The notes: a model not told the origin generated them from the letters alone. Positions 6,735 to 13,811 are shown, numbered from the stretch's first letter. The stretch: DNA of 13,811 bases from an uncultured Veillonella sp. (GCA_900552715.1 USAV01000048.1:1-13811), one strand, 5' to 3'. Numbers and translations: made by a program.

Positions 6735-7229
6735 ATGGCTAAAGATTGTTCCTTTGACGTTGTGTCTGAAGTGGATATGCAGGAAGTAGATAATGCGGTA
6801 AACCAAGCGAAAAAAGAGATTGGTACGCGCTATGATTTCCGTGGCTCCAAAGCGGAAATTAGTCTTGAGGGTGACACTATCAAAATCATCGGTGATGATG
6901 AATATAAATTGAATGCCATTATCGATGTTTTAAAAGGCAAAATGGTTAAACGTAACGTAGCGATTAAAAATCTTGACTATGGCAAAGTTGAACCAGCTGC
7001 TGGTGCTACAGTTCGCCAAATCATTACTATTAAAAAAGGCATTACAAAAGAAAATGCTAAAGAAGTAGTAAAAGCAATTAAAAACATGAAAATTAAGGTA
7101 CAAGCATCTATCCAAGAGGATCAAGTGCGTGTATCTGGTAAGGATAAAGATGATTTGCAAGCAGTAATCCAAATGTTAAAACAATTGGATATCCCTGTAG
7201 AATTGCAATTTGTTAACTTCCGTTCCTAA
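6735..7229 (+). CDS. yajQ: YajQ-family nucleotide-binding protein
   Basis: The 164-residue product matches the YajQ/UPF0234 family in full length (about 163 residues). Typical segments are the N-terminal SFDVVSEVDMQEVDNAV (6-22), TRYDFRGSKAEI (31-42) and the C-terminal VRVSGKDKDDLQAVIQMLK (131-149) with a final VELQFVNFR. Two ferredoxin-like alpha/beta halves are expected. Some YajQ proteins bind cyclic-di-GMP and alter transcription, and others bind nucleic acid; which applies here is unknown. A longer frame from TTG at 6663 is possible, but AGGAGG (6723-6728) sits six bases before ATG 6735 and MAKDCSFDVVSE is the family start. It is followed after 71 bases by cbiD with no terminator between, so co-transcription with the cobalamin operon is possible although no functional link is known to me. 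Confidence 0.94.
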   Translation: MAKDCSFDVVSEVDMQEVDNAVNQAKKEIGTRYDFRGSKAEISLEGDTIKIIGDDEYKLNAIIDVLKGKMVKRNVAIKNLDYGKVEPAAGATVRQIITIKKGITKENAKEVVKAIKNMKIKVQASIQEDQVRVSGKDKDDLQAVIQMLKQLDIPVELQFVNFRS

Positions 7230-7245
7230 TAACATATGTCCATAA

Positions 7246-7296
7246 GATAGGGTTAGTTTGATTCATGGGAGTTGCTAACCCTATCGGTGTAGGAGG
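7246..7296 (+). promoter_or_regulatory. Hairpin plus extended SD in front of cbiD
   Basis: GATAGGGTTAG (7246-7256) pairs perfectly with CTAACCCTATC (7275-7285), an 11-bp stem with an 18-base loop. The 11 bases GGTGTAGGAGG (7286-7296) follow directly and end four bases before the cbiD ATG. There is no T tract, so it is not a standard terminator. The same 11 bases follow a hairpin before yajQ. The stem leaves the ribosome binding site free, so it could protect the 5' end of a processed cob mRNA or bind a regulator; this is inference. Confidence 0.5.
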
Positions 7297-7300
7297 CCTT

Positions 7301-8419
7301 ATGAAAGTAGAGGACATGAAGGGTGGCTATACCACAGGTTCATGTGCTACGGCAGGTATGAAAGCTGGTTTATTGGCCCTCTTAGATAAGAACATCGTGG
7401 ACCAAGTGGTCATTGAAAATCCTCAAGGTCAGTATATTGAGGTGCCTATTAAAGCCGTAGAGGTCATATCCGATACAGAGGCTAAGGTGACCGTTATGAA
7501 AGACGGCGGCGACGATCCTGATGTAACTCATGGCAATGATGTGGAAACGACGGTGACTCTTGATGATACTGGTGAACTACGATTCCGGGCAGGCTTTGGC
7601 GTTGGGACGGTAACGAAACCGGGCCTTGCGATGCCGCCAGGAGAACCGGCTATCAATCCAGGGCCTAGGACGATGATGAACATCGTCTTTGAAGAGCATT
7701 GTGTACATGGCCAAGGTGTAACAGTAACGGTGAGCGTACCAAACGGTATGGTATTAGCCAAGAAAACGTTAAATCATACCCTGGGTATCGAAGGTGGTAT
7801 TTCCATTATCGGTACTACGGGTATCGTTAAGCCTATGAGCGAAGAAGGGTTCAAAAACTCGTTAGTGCCTCAGCTAAAGGTTATGAAAGCTAATGGTTGT
7901 GAAACGGCTGTTCTCGTGCCGGGCCGTATTGGTCAGGATTTAGCTGAACAAGTATTAGGTATTCATAAGAACCAAATGGCAGAGACTAGTAACTTTATTG
8001 GCTTTATGCTCGAAAAAGCCGTTGAAATTGGCTTTAAGCGGATCTTAATCATCGGTCATATTGGTAAGCTAATCAAATTAGCTAGTGGTAGTTTCCATAC
8101 CCATAATCGCATGAGTGATGGCCGCATGGAAAGTATCGTAGCTTATGCTGCTTTAGAAGGGGCATCCCAAGCGGTGTGTGAAGAGTTATTTAATTGCCAA
8201 ACCACAGAGTCTACGTTCCCGATTTTAGAACGAGAAGGACTGACTGGTGTATACCAACGCGTTGTAGATCGTGCATCTTTGCGTAGTGAGCGATATATTG
8301 CTAACGAGGCAGAGGTAGGTATCATCATTACCACCTTAAAAGGTGAGATTTTGGCAATGGATAAGCATGCTAAAGAGATAGGAGAGCTTGAACAATGGCA
8401 CATACCTTGTATATCGTAG
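7301..8419 (+). CDS. cbiD: Cobalt-precorrin-5B C1-methyltransferase CbiD
   Basis: CbiD adds the SAM-derived methyl group at C1 after ring opening in the anaerobic cobalamin pathway, giving cobalt-precorrin-6A. Its 372 residues fit the family. Hallmarks are GYTTGSCATAG (9-19), KDGGDDPDVTHG (67-78), the GVGTVTKPGLAMPPGEPAIN block (100-119), GGISIIGTTGIVKPMS (165-180) and GHIGKLIKLASG (252-263). CbiD does not resemble the other cobalamin methyltransferases and marks the oxygen-independent route. A longer frame from 7265 would run through the hairpin and the ribosome binding site and has no SD of its own, so ATG 7301 (AGGAGG four bases upstream) is chosen. It is the first gene of the cob operon and overlaps cbiE by 25 bases. 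Confidence 0.97.
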   Translation: MKVEDMKGGYTTGSCATAGMKAGLLALLDKNIVDQVVIENPQGQYIEVPIKAVEVISDTEAKVTVMKDGGDDPDVTHGNDVETTVTLDDTGELRFRAGFGVGTVTKPGLAMPPGEPAINPGPRTMMNIVFEEHCVHGQGVTVTVSVPNGMVLAKKTLNHTLGIEGGISIIGTTGIVKPMSEEGFKNSLVPQLKVMKANGCETAVLVPGRIGQDLAEQVLGIHKNQMAETSNFIGFMLEKAVEIGFKRILIIGHIGKLIKLASGSFHTHNRMSDGRMESIVAYAALEGASQAVCEELFNCQTTESTFPILEREGLTGVYQRVVDRASLRSERYIANEAEVGIIITTLKGEILAMDKHAKEIGELEQWHIPCIS

Positions 8420-9021
8420 GCATTGGTCCAGGTAATCCTGATTATGTGGTACCTAAAGGCCTTAATTTAATTAAACATGCTACAGTATTGGTCGGTAGTG
8501 AACGGTCCTTAGAAGACTTTCAGGAGCCTGGCCAAATTACATATCCTGTAACAGGTAAGCTTAGCCTATTAGCTGAGCAAATCGAGCATGAACTCAATAG
8601 CCATGACGTAGTAGTTATGGTTAGTGGTGATACTGGCTACTATAGCTTGTTGCCATATTTAAAGAAGAAATTTCCTGCCAATCCTATTGAGGTTGTGCCA
8701 GGCATTAGTTCTATGACATTTGCCTTTGCTCGACTTAATGAGGTGTGGCATGATGCGGATTTAATGAGCTTTCACGGTCGTCAACCGGCGCCTGAAAAAC
8801 TCGTGTATGAAGCAGGTAAAAAGATGGGGTTCTTAACGGATCCTGAATATAATCCAGCGCATATTGCGCGTATTTTAATAGATGCAGGTTGGCCAAAAGA
8901 AACGAGAGCGGCAGCCCTTGAGCGCTTGAGCTATGATGATGAAAAAATTGTAGACTCCACGCTAGAGGTGTTAACTGAGCTTGAAGGTTTTGGTCATTCT
9001 GTAATGGTGGTATTAGGATGA
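8395..9021 (+). CDS. cbiE: Cobalt-precorrin-7 C5-methyltransferase CbiE
   Basis: CbiE is a class III (tetrapyrrole) SAM methyltransferase that methylates C5 of the corrin ring. It works with CbiT, to which it is fused as CobL in aerobic organisms; here the two are separate. Its 208 residues show the family loops YIVGIGPGNP (6-15), SGDTGYYSLLPYL (77-89) and EVVPGISSMTFAFARL (99-114). The start lies inside the 3' end of cbiD (25-base overlap), with AGGAGA nine bases before the ATG. Its stop overlaps the cbiT start as ATGA. Confidence 0.95.
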   Translation: MAHTLYIVGIGPGNPDYVVPKGLNLIKHATVLVGSERSLEDFQEPGQITYPVTGKLSLLAEQIEHELNSHDVVVMVSGDTGYYSLLPYLKKKFPANPIEVVPGISSMTFAFARLNEVWHDADLMSFHGRQPAPEKLVYEAGKKMGFLTDPEYNPAHIARILIDAGWPKETRAAALERLSYDDEKIVDSTLEVLTELEGFGHSVMVVLG

Positions 9022-9605
9022 GACATTTTTTCGGAATTCCTGATGAGGAATTTATCCGCGGCGACGTGCCCATGACGAAATGCGAGATTCGCAAAGCCGT
9101 TATGAACGAGGCACGCATCGAGGAAGATAGCATCGTCCTTGACGTAGGTGCTGGTACAGGCTCTATTTCTATTGAAGCAGCCTTGGCAGCTCCTAAAGGG
9201 CATGTATATGCGATTGAGCGCTTTGATAAAGGCATCGACCTTATCAATGAAAACATGAAGAAATTCAATGTAAATAATATGACGGTTATCAAGTCAAAAG
9301 CTCCAGAAGGCATGGAAGAATTGCCTGAGCTTGATGCGGTTATTATCGGCGGTAGCGCTGGCGGTATGACAGGCATTATGGACGAGGCACAACGTCTATT
9401 AAAAATTGGTGGCCGTTTAGTTGTAACTGCTGTAACAATGGAAACTGGTTATACAATCCTTAAAGAGTTGAAAGGTCGTCCTTTCACCTATGAAGGTTAC
9501 CAAATGTCCATCAGCCGTTACCGCAAGGCTGGTCCATATCATTTGTTAGACCCATTGAGTCCAATTTTCATTGTATCTGCAACGCGTATCGCAGAAGGAG
9601 AGTAA
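9018..9605 (+). CDS. cbiT: Cobalt-precorrin-6B C15-methyltransferase (decarboxylating) CbiT
   Basis: CbiT methylates C15 and decarboxylates the C12 acetate side chain. It is a class I Rossmann-fold SAM methyltransferase, unlike CbiE, F and H. Motif I is VLDVGAGTGSISIE (40-53), the acidic end of strand 2 is AIERF (65-69), and IIGGSAGG (109-116) is the conserved loop typical of CbiT. IPDEEFIRGDVPMTKCEIR (7-25) is the characteristic N-terminus. The 195-residue length is normal. It starts on the ATGA overlap with the cbiE stop and has no good ribosome binding site at usual spacing, so it is probably translated by termination-reinitiation. Confidence 0.95.
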   Translation: MRHFFGIPDEEFIRGDVPMTKCEIRKAVMNEARIEEDSIVLDVGAGTGSISIEAALAAPKGHVYAIERFDKGIDLINENMKKFNVNNMTVIKSKAPEGMEELPELDAVIIGGSAGGMTGIMDEAQRLLKIGGRLVVTAVTMETGYTILKELKGRPFTYEGYQMSISRYRKAGPYHLLDPLSPIFIVSATRIAEGE

Positions 9606-9606
9606 T

Positions 9607-10368
9607 ATGGTTGACGTACATATCGTAGGCGCAGGCCCTGGGGATCCTGAGTTAATCACTCGCAAAGGGTATCGTTTAGTACAAGAGGCAGACGTTGTTA
9701 TTTACGCTGGCTCCTTGGTAAACCCTGCTATTTTAGAGGCTTGTAAACCAGGCTGTGAAATCCATAACAGTGCTACTATGAACCTTGATGAGGTGTTAGC
9801 TGTTATGAAAGCTTCTGTTGAGGCTGGTAAAAGTGTAGTTCGCCTTCACACAGGTGACCCTGCTATTTACGGTGCTATTCAAGAGCAAATGGATGCACTA
9901 GCTGGCATGGGCATTTCTTATGAAGTTGTGCCAGGCGTAAGTTCTTTCCTTGCTACAGCAGCGGCTTTGAAACAAGAATATACACTACCAAATGTATCTC
10001 AAACAGTTATCATTACGCGTATGGAAGGCCGTACACCGATGCCTCCAAAGGAAAAATTGCGCATGTTAGCAGCTCATGAAGCGACAATGTGTATTTTCCT
10101 TAGCGTTCAAATGTTAGATAAAGTAGTAGCTGAACTCATTGAGGGCGGTTATGACAAAACAACTCCAGTGGCTATCGTGGTAAAAGCGTCTTGGCCAGAC
10201 CAACGCATTATCCGTGGCACATTGGAAACTATTGCGGACATCGTAGCGAAAGAGGGCGTATTGCGCCAAGCTATGATTGTAGTAAGCCATGTATTAGATA
10301 GCGAATATGAATTATCTAAACTCTACGACAAAGGCTTTGCTCACATGTACCGCAGTGCTAAGGACTAG
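9607..10368 (+). CDS. cbiF: Cobalt-precorrin-4 C11-methyltransferase CbiF
   Basis: CbiF is a class III SAM methyltransferase that adds the C11 methyl group, making cobalt-precorrin-5A, the substrate of CbiG encoded next. The 253-residue protein carries VGAGPGDPELIT (7-18), RLHTGDPAIYGA (79-90), VVPGVSSFLATAAAL (107-121) and TRMEGRTPMP (137-146), the last being diagnostic of CbiF/CobM. A frame beginning at 9571 inside cbiT is rejected because AAGGAG lies six bases before the ATG at 9607 and MVDVHIVGAGPGDP is the usual N-terminus. It follows cbiT after one base and precedes cbiG by one base. Confidence 0.96.
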   Translation: MVDVHIVGAGPGDPELITRKGYRLVQEADVVIYAGSLVNPAILEACKPGCEIHNSATMNLDEVLAVMKASVEAGKSVVRLHTGDPAIYGAIQEQMDALAGMGISYEVVPGVSSFLATAAALKQEYTLPNVSQTVIITRMEGRTPMPPKEKLRMLAAHEATMCIFLSVQMLDKVVAELIEGGYDKTTPVAIVVKASWPDQRIIRGTLETIADIVAKEGVLRQAMIVVSHVLDSEYELSKLYDKGFAHMYRSAKD

Positions 10369-10369
10369 T

Positions 10370-11518
10370 ATGATGAAAGAACTAGAAACTGTTGCATCTA
10401 CGACTGGAGCTAAGAAGAATAGAACGGCTATTCTTTCTGTATCTGAACGAGGTGCAAAGCTAGGTCAACGCATCAAGTCTTTGGTGGCACCCCATGCGGA
10501 TTGCTTTGAAAAGGAAAACCGTCCCTCTGGTGGTGAGGCTATCTATTTTGATTCCCTCAAAAACCATATTGGACAGATTTTCAAGGATTACGACCAAGTA
10601 TTATGCATTATGGCACTCGGTATTGTAGTACGCATGATTGCACCGTATATTGAGCATAAATCTAAGGATCCTGCGGTAGTCGTAATGGACGAAGTAGGAC
10701 ACCATGTGATTAGCTTATTGTCTGGTCACCTTGGGGGCGCCAACGAATGGACGCAGTCCATTTCGCTGGCCATCGATGCGGATCCTGTTATTACAACTGC
10801 AACGGATGTAAACGGATTGCCAGCGCCTGACGTGTTGGCGCGCCACGAGCATCTGTTGGTGGATGATTTCCAGACCTTAATCAATGTGAACTCTGCCATC
10901 GTTGGAGGAGAGCAGGTTGATTATTATATCGATGCTAGCTTACCGAATGCAGAGCATTTAGAACAAGCTGCGAAAGCTCATGTTGGTGAGCATGGTATGG
11001 TTCATGTTGTTTCTCTAGAGGAACTTACCTCCATTCCATGTAAAAATGAAAGCACTGATGAAGGTTCTTCTCGCGTAGTTATTACAGACAAAGTAATTGC
11101 GGAGTATGGTCATCAATTGATTTTACGCCCTCGTACCTATACGATGGGCATTGGCTGTCGTCGAGACACGCCGAAGGAATTGATTCTTGATGCTATTCAA
11201 CAATCTCTGGCAGCCCATAAGCTTTCACCAAAGAGCCTTGTAACAGCAGCATCGGTCATTGTTAAACAAGATGAAGTAGGCCTCTTAGAGGCTATGCAAA
11301 TTATGGGGTGGCCTATCGTGTTCTATACACAGGACGAGATGGCACCACTTATTGAAAAAGAAGAATTAAAAGAATCTAATTTTGTAAAAGGAACTATAGG
11401 AGTAGGAAACGTATGCGAGACAACGGCATTACTAGCGGCCAAGAGCCGAACATTAATACAGCACAAAACAATTTATCCCAAAACAACGGTAGCCATTGCA
11501 CAGGTAACATCAAAGTAA
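10370..11518 (+). CDS. cbiG: Cobalt-precorrin-5A hydrolase CbiG
   Basis: CbiG opens the delta-lactone of cobalt-precorrin-5A and releases the C20-C2' fragment as acetaldehyde, a step found only in the anaerobic pathway. The 382 residues show an N-terminal domain (ILSVSERGAKLGQRI 21-35; MALGIVVRMIAPYIEHKSKD 81-100; DEVGHHVISLLSGHLGGANE 107-126) and a C-terminal domain (YTMGIGCRRDTP 257-268; ASVIVKQDEVGLLEA 294-308). The start has two adjacent Met codons (10370 and 10373) behind AAGGA at 10360-10364, and either fits. The last 35 codons overlap cbiH in another frame. The C-terminal TVAIAQ fits the family pattern as I recall it, so the overlapped end looks genuine. Confidence 0.94.
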   Translation: MMKELETVASTTGAKKNRTAILSVSERGAKLGQRIKSLVAPHADCFEKENRPSGGEAIYFDSLKNHIGQIFKDYDQVLCIMALGIVVRMIAPYIEHKSKDPAVVVMDEVGHHVISLLSGHLGGANEWTQSISLAIDADPVITTATDVNGLPAPDVLARHEHLLVDDFQTLINVNSAIVGGEQVDYYIDASLPNAEHLEQAAKAHVGEHGMVHVVSLEELTSIPCKNESTDEGSSRVVITDKVIAEYGHQLILRPRTYTMGIGCRRDTPKELILDAIQQSLAAHKLSPKSLVTAASVIVKQDEVGLLEAMQIMGWPIVFYTQDEMAPLIEKEELKESNFVKGTIGVGNVCETTALLAAKSRTLIQHKTIYPKTTVAIAQVTSK

Positions 11519-12237
11519 TCGGCATCGGCCCTGGTGATGAAGAGTTTATGACGCCTCAAGCACGCGAAGCTATCTTAGCGGCTGACCGCGTGGTAGGTTA
11601 TTTGACATACCTCGACTTGATCAAAGACCTTATCGAAGGTAAAGAAACTGTAGGTACTGCAATGATGCAAGAAGTAGATCGTTGCCAACAAGCAGTTGAT
11701 TTAGCCGTAGAAGGCCATCAAGTGGTAGTAGTATCCTCTGGTGACTCCGGTGTATACGGTATGGCAGGTCTTGTGTTAGAACTTGCTAATAAAGTGCCAG
11801 CTGAAAAACGCCCTTCCGTAGACATCGTACCTGGTCTTAGTGCTGTAAACGTAGCAGCATCTGTATTGGGTGCACCTTTGATGCATGACTTTGCAGTCAT
11901 TTCTTTGAGTGATTTGATGACTCCATGGGATCTTATCAAAAAACGTGCTGACCTTTGCGCACAAGGCGACATGGTTATCTCCTTGTACAATCCACGCAGT
12001 AAAAAACGCGTTACTCACTTAGATGAAGTTCGCGAAATCGTTCTTAAATACCGCGACCCTAAAACACCTGTTGGCATCGTGCAAAAAGCAGGTCGTCCAG
12101 GTCAACATATGGTAATTTCTGACCTTGAAAACTTCACTAACGAAGAAGTAGATATGCAAACACTTGTTATCATCGGTAACAGCCAAACCTATGTTGAAAA
12201 TGGTCGCATGATTACACCTCGAGGCTACAAATTATGA
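11413..12237 (+). CDS. cbiH: Cobalt-factor-III/precorrin-3 C17-methyltransferase CbiH with N-terminal extension
   Basis: CbiH is the class III SAM methyltransferase that adds the C17 methyl and contracts the ring. Family motifs are VIGIGPGDEEFMTPQA (35-50), VVSSGDSGVYGMAGL (106-120), DIVPGLSAVNVAASVLGAPL (137-156), HDFAVISLSD (158-167) and YNPRSKKR (192-199). Typical family members begin two to four residues before VIGIGPG, whereas this one has about 32 extra residues rich in Asn and Gln. These come from the 106-base overlap with the 3' end of cbiG. No ATG, GTG or TTG lies between 11416 and the core, so the extension cannot be removed without an unusual start. AGGA (11404-11407) lies five bases before the ATG. 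Its stop overlaps cbiJ as ATGA. Confidence 0.93.
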   Translation: MRDNGITSGQEPNINTAQNNLSQNNGSHCTGNIKVIGIGPGDEEFMTPQAREAILAADRVVGYLTYLDLIKDLIEGKETVGTAMMQEVDRCQQAVDLAVEGHQVVVVSSGDSGVYGMAGLVLELANKVPAEKRPSVDIVPGLSAVNVAASVLGAPLMHDFAVISLSDLMTPWDLIKKRADLCAQGDMVISLYNPRSKKRVTHLDEVREIVLKYRDPKTPVGIVQKAGRPGQHMVISDLENFTNEEVDMQTLVIIGNSQTYVENGRMITPRGYKL

Positions 12238-13022
12238 TTTGGGTCATTGCCGGCACTTTGGATGGTCGTACCTTAGCGGTAGAAATCCAAAAACGAACTG
12301 GTGAAGATGTGCTTGTTACGGTTGTTAGTCAATATGGCGCAGAGCTTGCTGCTCATAAAGGCATTACCGTACATACGGGCCGTCTTGACCAAGAGGCGAT
12401 GCAAAACTTGATTAAAGAGCATAATGTACGCCTTTTAATCGATGCAAGCCATCCGTATGCTGCTATCGTTACGGCTACGGCTCAAGATGCAGCAAAAGCT
12501 GAAGGTATTCCTTTTGTTCGTTTCGAACGTAAAGAGGTGCCATTGCCAGATTATGATAAATTACATATCGTAGTAGATGAAGTAGAAGCAGCCAATCTAG
12601 CAGGCAAATTAGCGAAGGAAAATAATAACCATGTGTATTTGACTACAGGTAGTAAAACAATGCACATCTTTGCTAAGTCTGAGGCTTTACAAGACTGCGA
12701 AGTATGGACCCGCATTTTGCCTACTGCTGAGGTGTTACAAATGATGGAAGACCTCAATGTGAGTCCAAAACGCATTGTTGCTGTGCAAGGTCCATTTTCT
12801 TACGATATGAACCGCATCATGTTCCACGATACGAAGGCGAGCGTTGTAGTTATGAAAAACTCTGGCCTTGTAGGTGGTGCTGATACAAAATTACAAGCTG
12901 CTATGGATCTTGGCATCCATGTTATTGTTATCGATCGTCCACGTGTTAAGATTGAAAGCCACGTGGTATCATCTAATGATGAATTTTTCAAATTATGGGA
13001 GGACACTAATGGATTACGTTAA
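12234..13022 (+). CDS. cbiJ: Cobalt-precorrin-6A reductase CbiJ
   Basis: CbiJ reduces the corrin ring of cobalt-precorrin-6A to 6B with a reduced nicotinamide nucleotide, just before the CbiE/CbiT methylations. Its 262 residues have the CbiJ/CobK signatures: WVIAGTLDGRTLA (3-15), LLIDASHPYA (67-76), FVRFERK (94-100), VYLTTGSKTM (134-143), WTRILP (158-163), AVQGPFS (183-189) and VIDRP (232-236). It starts on the ATGA overlap with cbiH, with GAGG nine bases upstream, and ends 14 bases inside cbiC. Confidence 0.95.
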   Translation: MIWVIAGTLDGRTLAVEIQKRTGEDVLVTVVSQYGAELAAHKGITVHTGRLDQEAMQNLIKEHNVRLLIDASHPYAAIVTATAQDAAKAEGIPFVRFERKEVPLPDYDKLHIVVDEVEAANLAGKLAKENNNHVYLTTGSKTMHIFAKSEALQDCEVWTRILPTAEVLQMMEDLNVSPKRIVAVQGPFSYDMNRIMFHDTKASVVVMKNSGLVGGADTKLQAAMDLGIHVIVIDRPRVKIESHVVSSNDEFFKLWEDTNGLR

Positions 13023-13674
13023 AAATCCTAAAGAGATTGAAGATAAAAGTATGCAAATCATTTACGATTATGTAAAAGATTTGGGTTTAACAGATGATGA
13101 AGTACGCGTAGTATCCCGTACTGTACATGCTTCTGGTGACGTTGAATATGCTAAACTCGTAAAAATGAGCCCTGATGCTGTTCAAAAAGGTATCGAAGCA
13201 TTGGAAAACGGTGCTAACATCTACACTGACGTAGAAATGGTACGCACAGGTATTTCCAAACCAGCTCTTAAAATTCGCGGTAACGAAGTACACTGCTTGA
13301 TCAAAGATGAAAATGTAGCTAAAATGGCTAAAGAATTGGGTGTAACTCGTTCCATCGCGGCTATGCGTACATTTGGCAAACAATTAGAAGGCCAAATCGT
13401 AGCTATCGGTAATGCTCCAACAGCATTGTACGAAGTATTGCGTTTAGCTCTTGAAGAAGGCGTTAAACCAGCTCTTATTATTGGTATTCCTGTAGGCTTT
13501 GTAGGCGCTGCAGAATCCAAAGACTATTTGATGGAAGTATCCCCAGTTCCTTACATCACTGTAAAAGGTAACAAAGGTGGTAGTCCAATCGCTGCTTCCG
13601 TATGTAATGCATTGCTTTACACAGATGTAAAACGCAATGACATGCTTTTTGTAGAAGGTAAAGAATCTAAATAA
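13009..13674 (+). CDS. cbiC: Cobalt-precorrin-8 methylmutase CbiC
   Basis: CbiC moves the methyl group from C11 to C12 of cobalt-precorrin-8 to give cobyrinate. The catalytic histidine is His40 in VSRTVHASGD (35-44). Further motifs are TDVEMVRTGI (73-82), VGFVGAAESK (162-171) and YITVKGNKGGSPIA (182-195). The 221-residue length is normal. A longer frame from 12874 would overlap cbiJ by about 150 bases. The ATG at 13009 has GGGAGG six bases upstream, and MDYVKNPKEIEDKSM is the usual start. The gene ends the operon, three bases before the terminator stem. Confidence 0.97.
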   Translation: MDYVKNPKEIEDKSMQIIYDYVKDLGLTDDEVRVVSRTVHASGDVEYAKLVKMSPDAVQKGIEALENGANIYTDVEMVRTGISKPALKIRGNEVHCLIKDENVAKMAKELGVTRSIAAMRTFGKQLEGQIVAIGNAPTALYEVLRLALEEGVKPALIIGIPVGFVGAAESKDYLMEVSPVPYITVKGNKGGSPIAASVCNALLYTDVKRNDMLFVEGKESK

Positions 13675-13677
13675 TAC

Positions 13678-13719
13678 AAAACCCGAATCGTGTTTTAGTA
13701 GTTTTGCGATTCGGGTTTT
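13678..13719 (+). terminator. Rho-independent terminator of the cobalamin operon
   Basis: AAAACCCGAATCG (13678-13690) pairs perfectly with 13707-13719 (CGATTCGGGTTTT), a 13-bp stem with a 16-base loop. The TTTT of the right arm serves as the U tract. The AAAA on the left gives the mirror signal, so it can work in both directions. It begins three bases after the cbiC stop. Confidence 0.93.
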
Positions 13720-13729
13720 ACTGTATATT

Positions 13730-13749
13730 TTAGATACTACCAGTTAAAA
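13730..13749. repeat. Direct repeat, copy 1
   Basis: TTAGATACTACCAGTTAAAA is identical to bases 13784-13803, one period of 54 bases away. Three further bases (TAA) agree after one mismatch. The 34 bases between the copies look unrelated to the repeat. I found no other full copy in the window. Confidence 0.85.
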
Positions 13750-13783
13750 GTAATATTTTTTCTAGCAATAGTATACTCTTTTC

Positions 13784-13803
13784 TTAGATACTACCAGTTA
13801 AAA
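13784..13803. repeat. Direct repeat, copy 2, at the right edge
   Basis: This is the second exact 20-base copy, ending eight bases from the window end. Its position at the edge fits an assembly break at a repeat, but two copies are too few to show an array. Confidence 0.85.
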
Positions 13804-13811
13804 ATAAATAT

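Noticed and set aside
7246..7285. Transcription terminator between yajQ and cbiD
   Set aside because: The 11-bp stem is perfect, but no T run follows on either strand and the loop is long.
7265..7300. ATG at 7265 as cbiD start
   Set aside because: It lies in the loop of the 7246-7285 hairpin, has no SD, and the next ATG has AGGAGG.
8735..9376. 213-residue minus-strand reading frame opposite cbiE/cbiT
   Set aside because: It lies wholly opposite two well-supported genes, has biased composition and shows no family motif.
12874..13008. Longer N-terminus of CbiC overlapping cbiJ
   Set aside because: The extra 45 residues are out-of-frame cbiJ sequence, and the ATG at 13009 has a strong SD and the family N-terminus.
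13730..13803. Calling the end repeats a CRISPR array
   Set aside because: Only two copies, a short A/T-rich repeat, a 54-base period and no cas genes in the window.

Overview
The window looks like a draft-assembly contig from a low-GC, diderm Firmicute of the Negativicutes, most likely Veillonella. That is inference from several things together: the A+T-rich intergenic DNA, strong AGGAGG ribosome binding sites, a SpoVB-type flippase beside a class II aldolase, and an anaerobic cobalamin operon in the order cbiD-E-T-F-G-H-J-C. No rRNA or other phylogenetic marker is present to settle it. The first 54 bases are not genomic. They are an unclipped Illumina Nextera adapter with its i5 index.

Left part (55-3762, minus strand). 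A strong terminator closes a two-gene unit of fructose-bisphosphate aldolase (fba) followed, three bases later, by a lipid-flippase-like membrane protein. Upstream is a separate RluA-family pseudouridine synthase gene. Its extended -10 box ends only seven bases before the ATG, so it is probably read from a leaderless mRNA. The likely fba promoter has its -35 box at the centre of a perfect 9-bp inverted repeat.

Middle part (3763-6504, plus strand). Two exported proteins look like accessory genes. One is a 534-residue WG-repeat protein with a Ser/Thr-rich N-terminus. The other is a 238-residue protein with an 'IPKDTKI' beta-rich domain and a small-residue hydrophobic stretch. Each has its own candidate promoter, and a strong terminator closes the region.

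Right part (6592-13719, plus strand). A promoter and a structured leader of about 110 bases precede yajQ. After 71 bases comes the cobalamin operon. Its eight genes overlap or almost touch (overlaps of 4 to 106 bases), so they are almost certainly co-transcribed and partly translationally coupled. Together they carry ring methylation (CbiE, CbiT, CbiF, CbiH, CbiD), ring contraction and opening (CbiH, CbiG), reduction (CbiJ) and methyl migration (CbiC) of the oxygen-independent, early-cobalt pathway to cobyrinate. CbiL, a cobalt chelatase (CbiK/CbiX), CbiA, CbiB, CbiP and the nucleotide-loop genes are not in the window. I see no cobalamin riboswitch. The operon ends at a 13-bp-stem terminator, and after it two identical 20-base direct repeats lie 54 bases apart at the right edge.

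I found no clearly new biological system. The best leads are the shared hairpin plus GGTGTAGGAGG leaders of yajQ and cbiD, the structured yajQ leader, the secreted protein pair, the 106-base cbiG/cbiH overprint and the right-end repeats.
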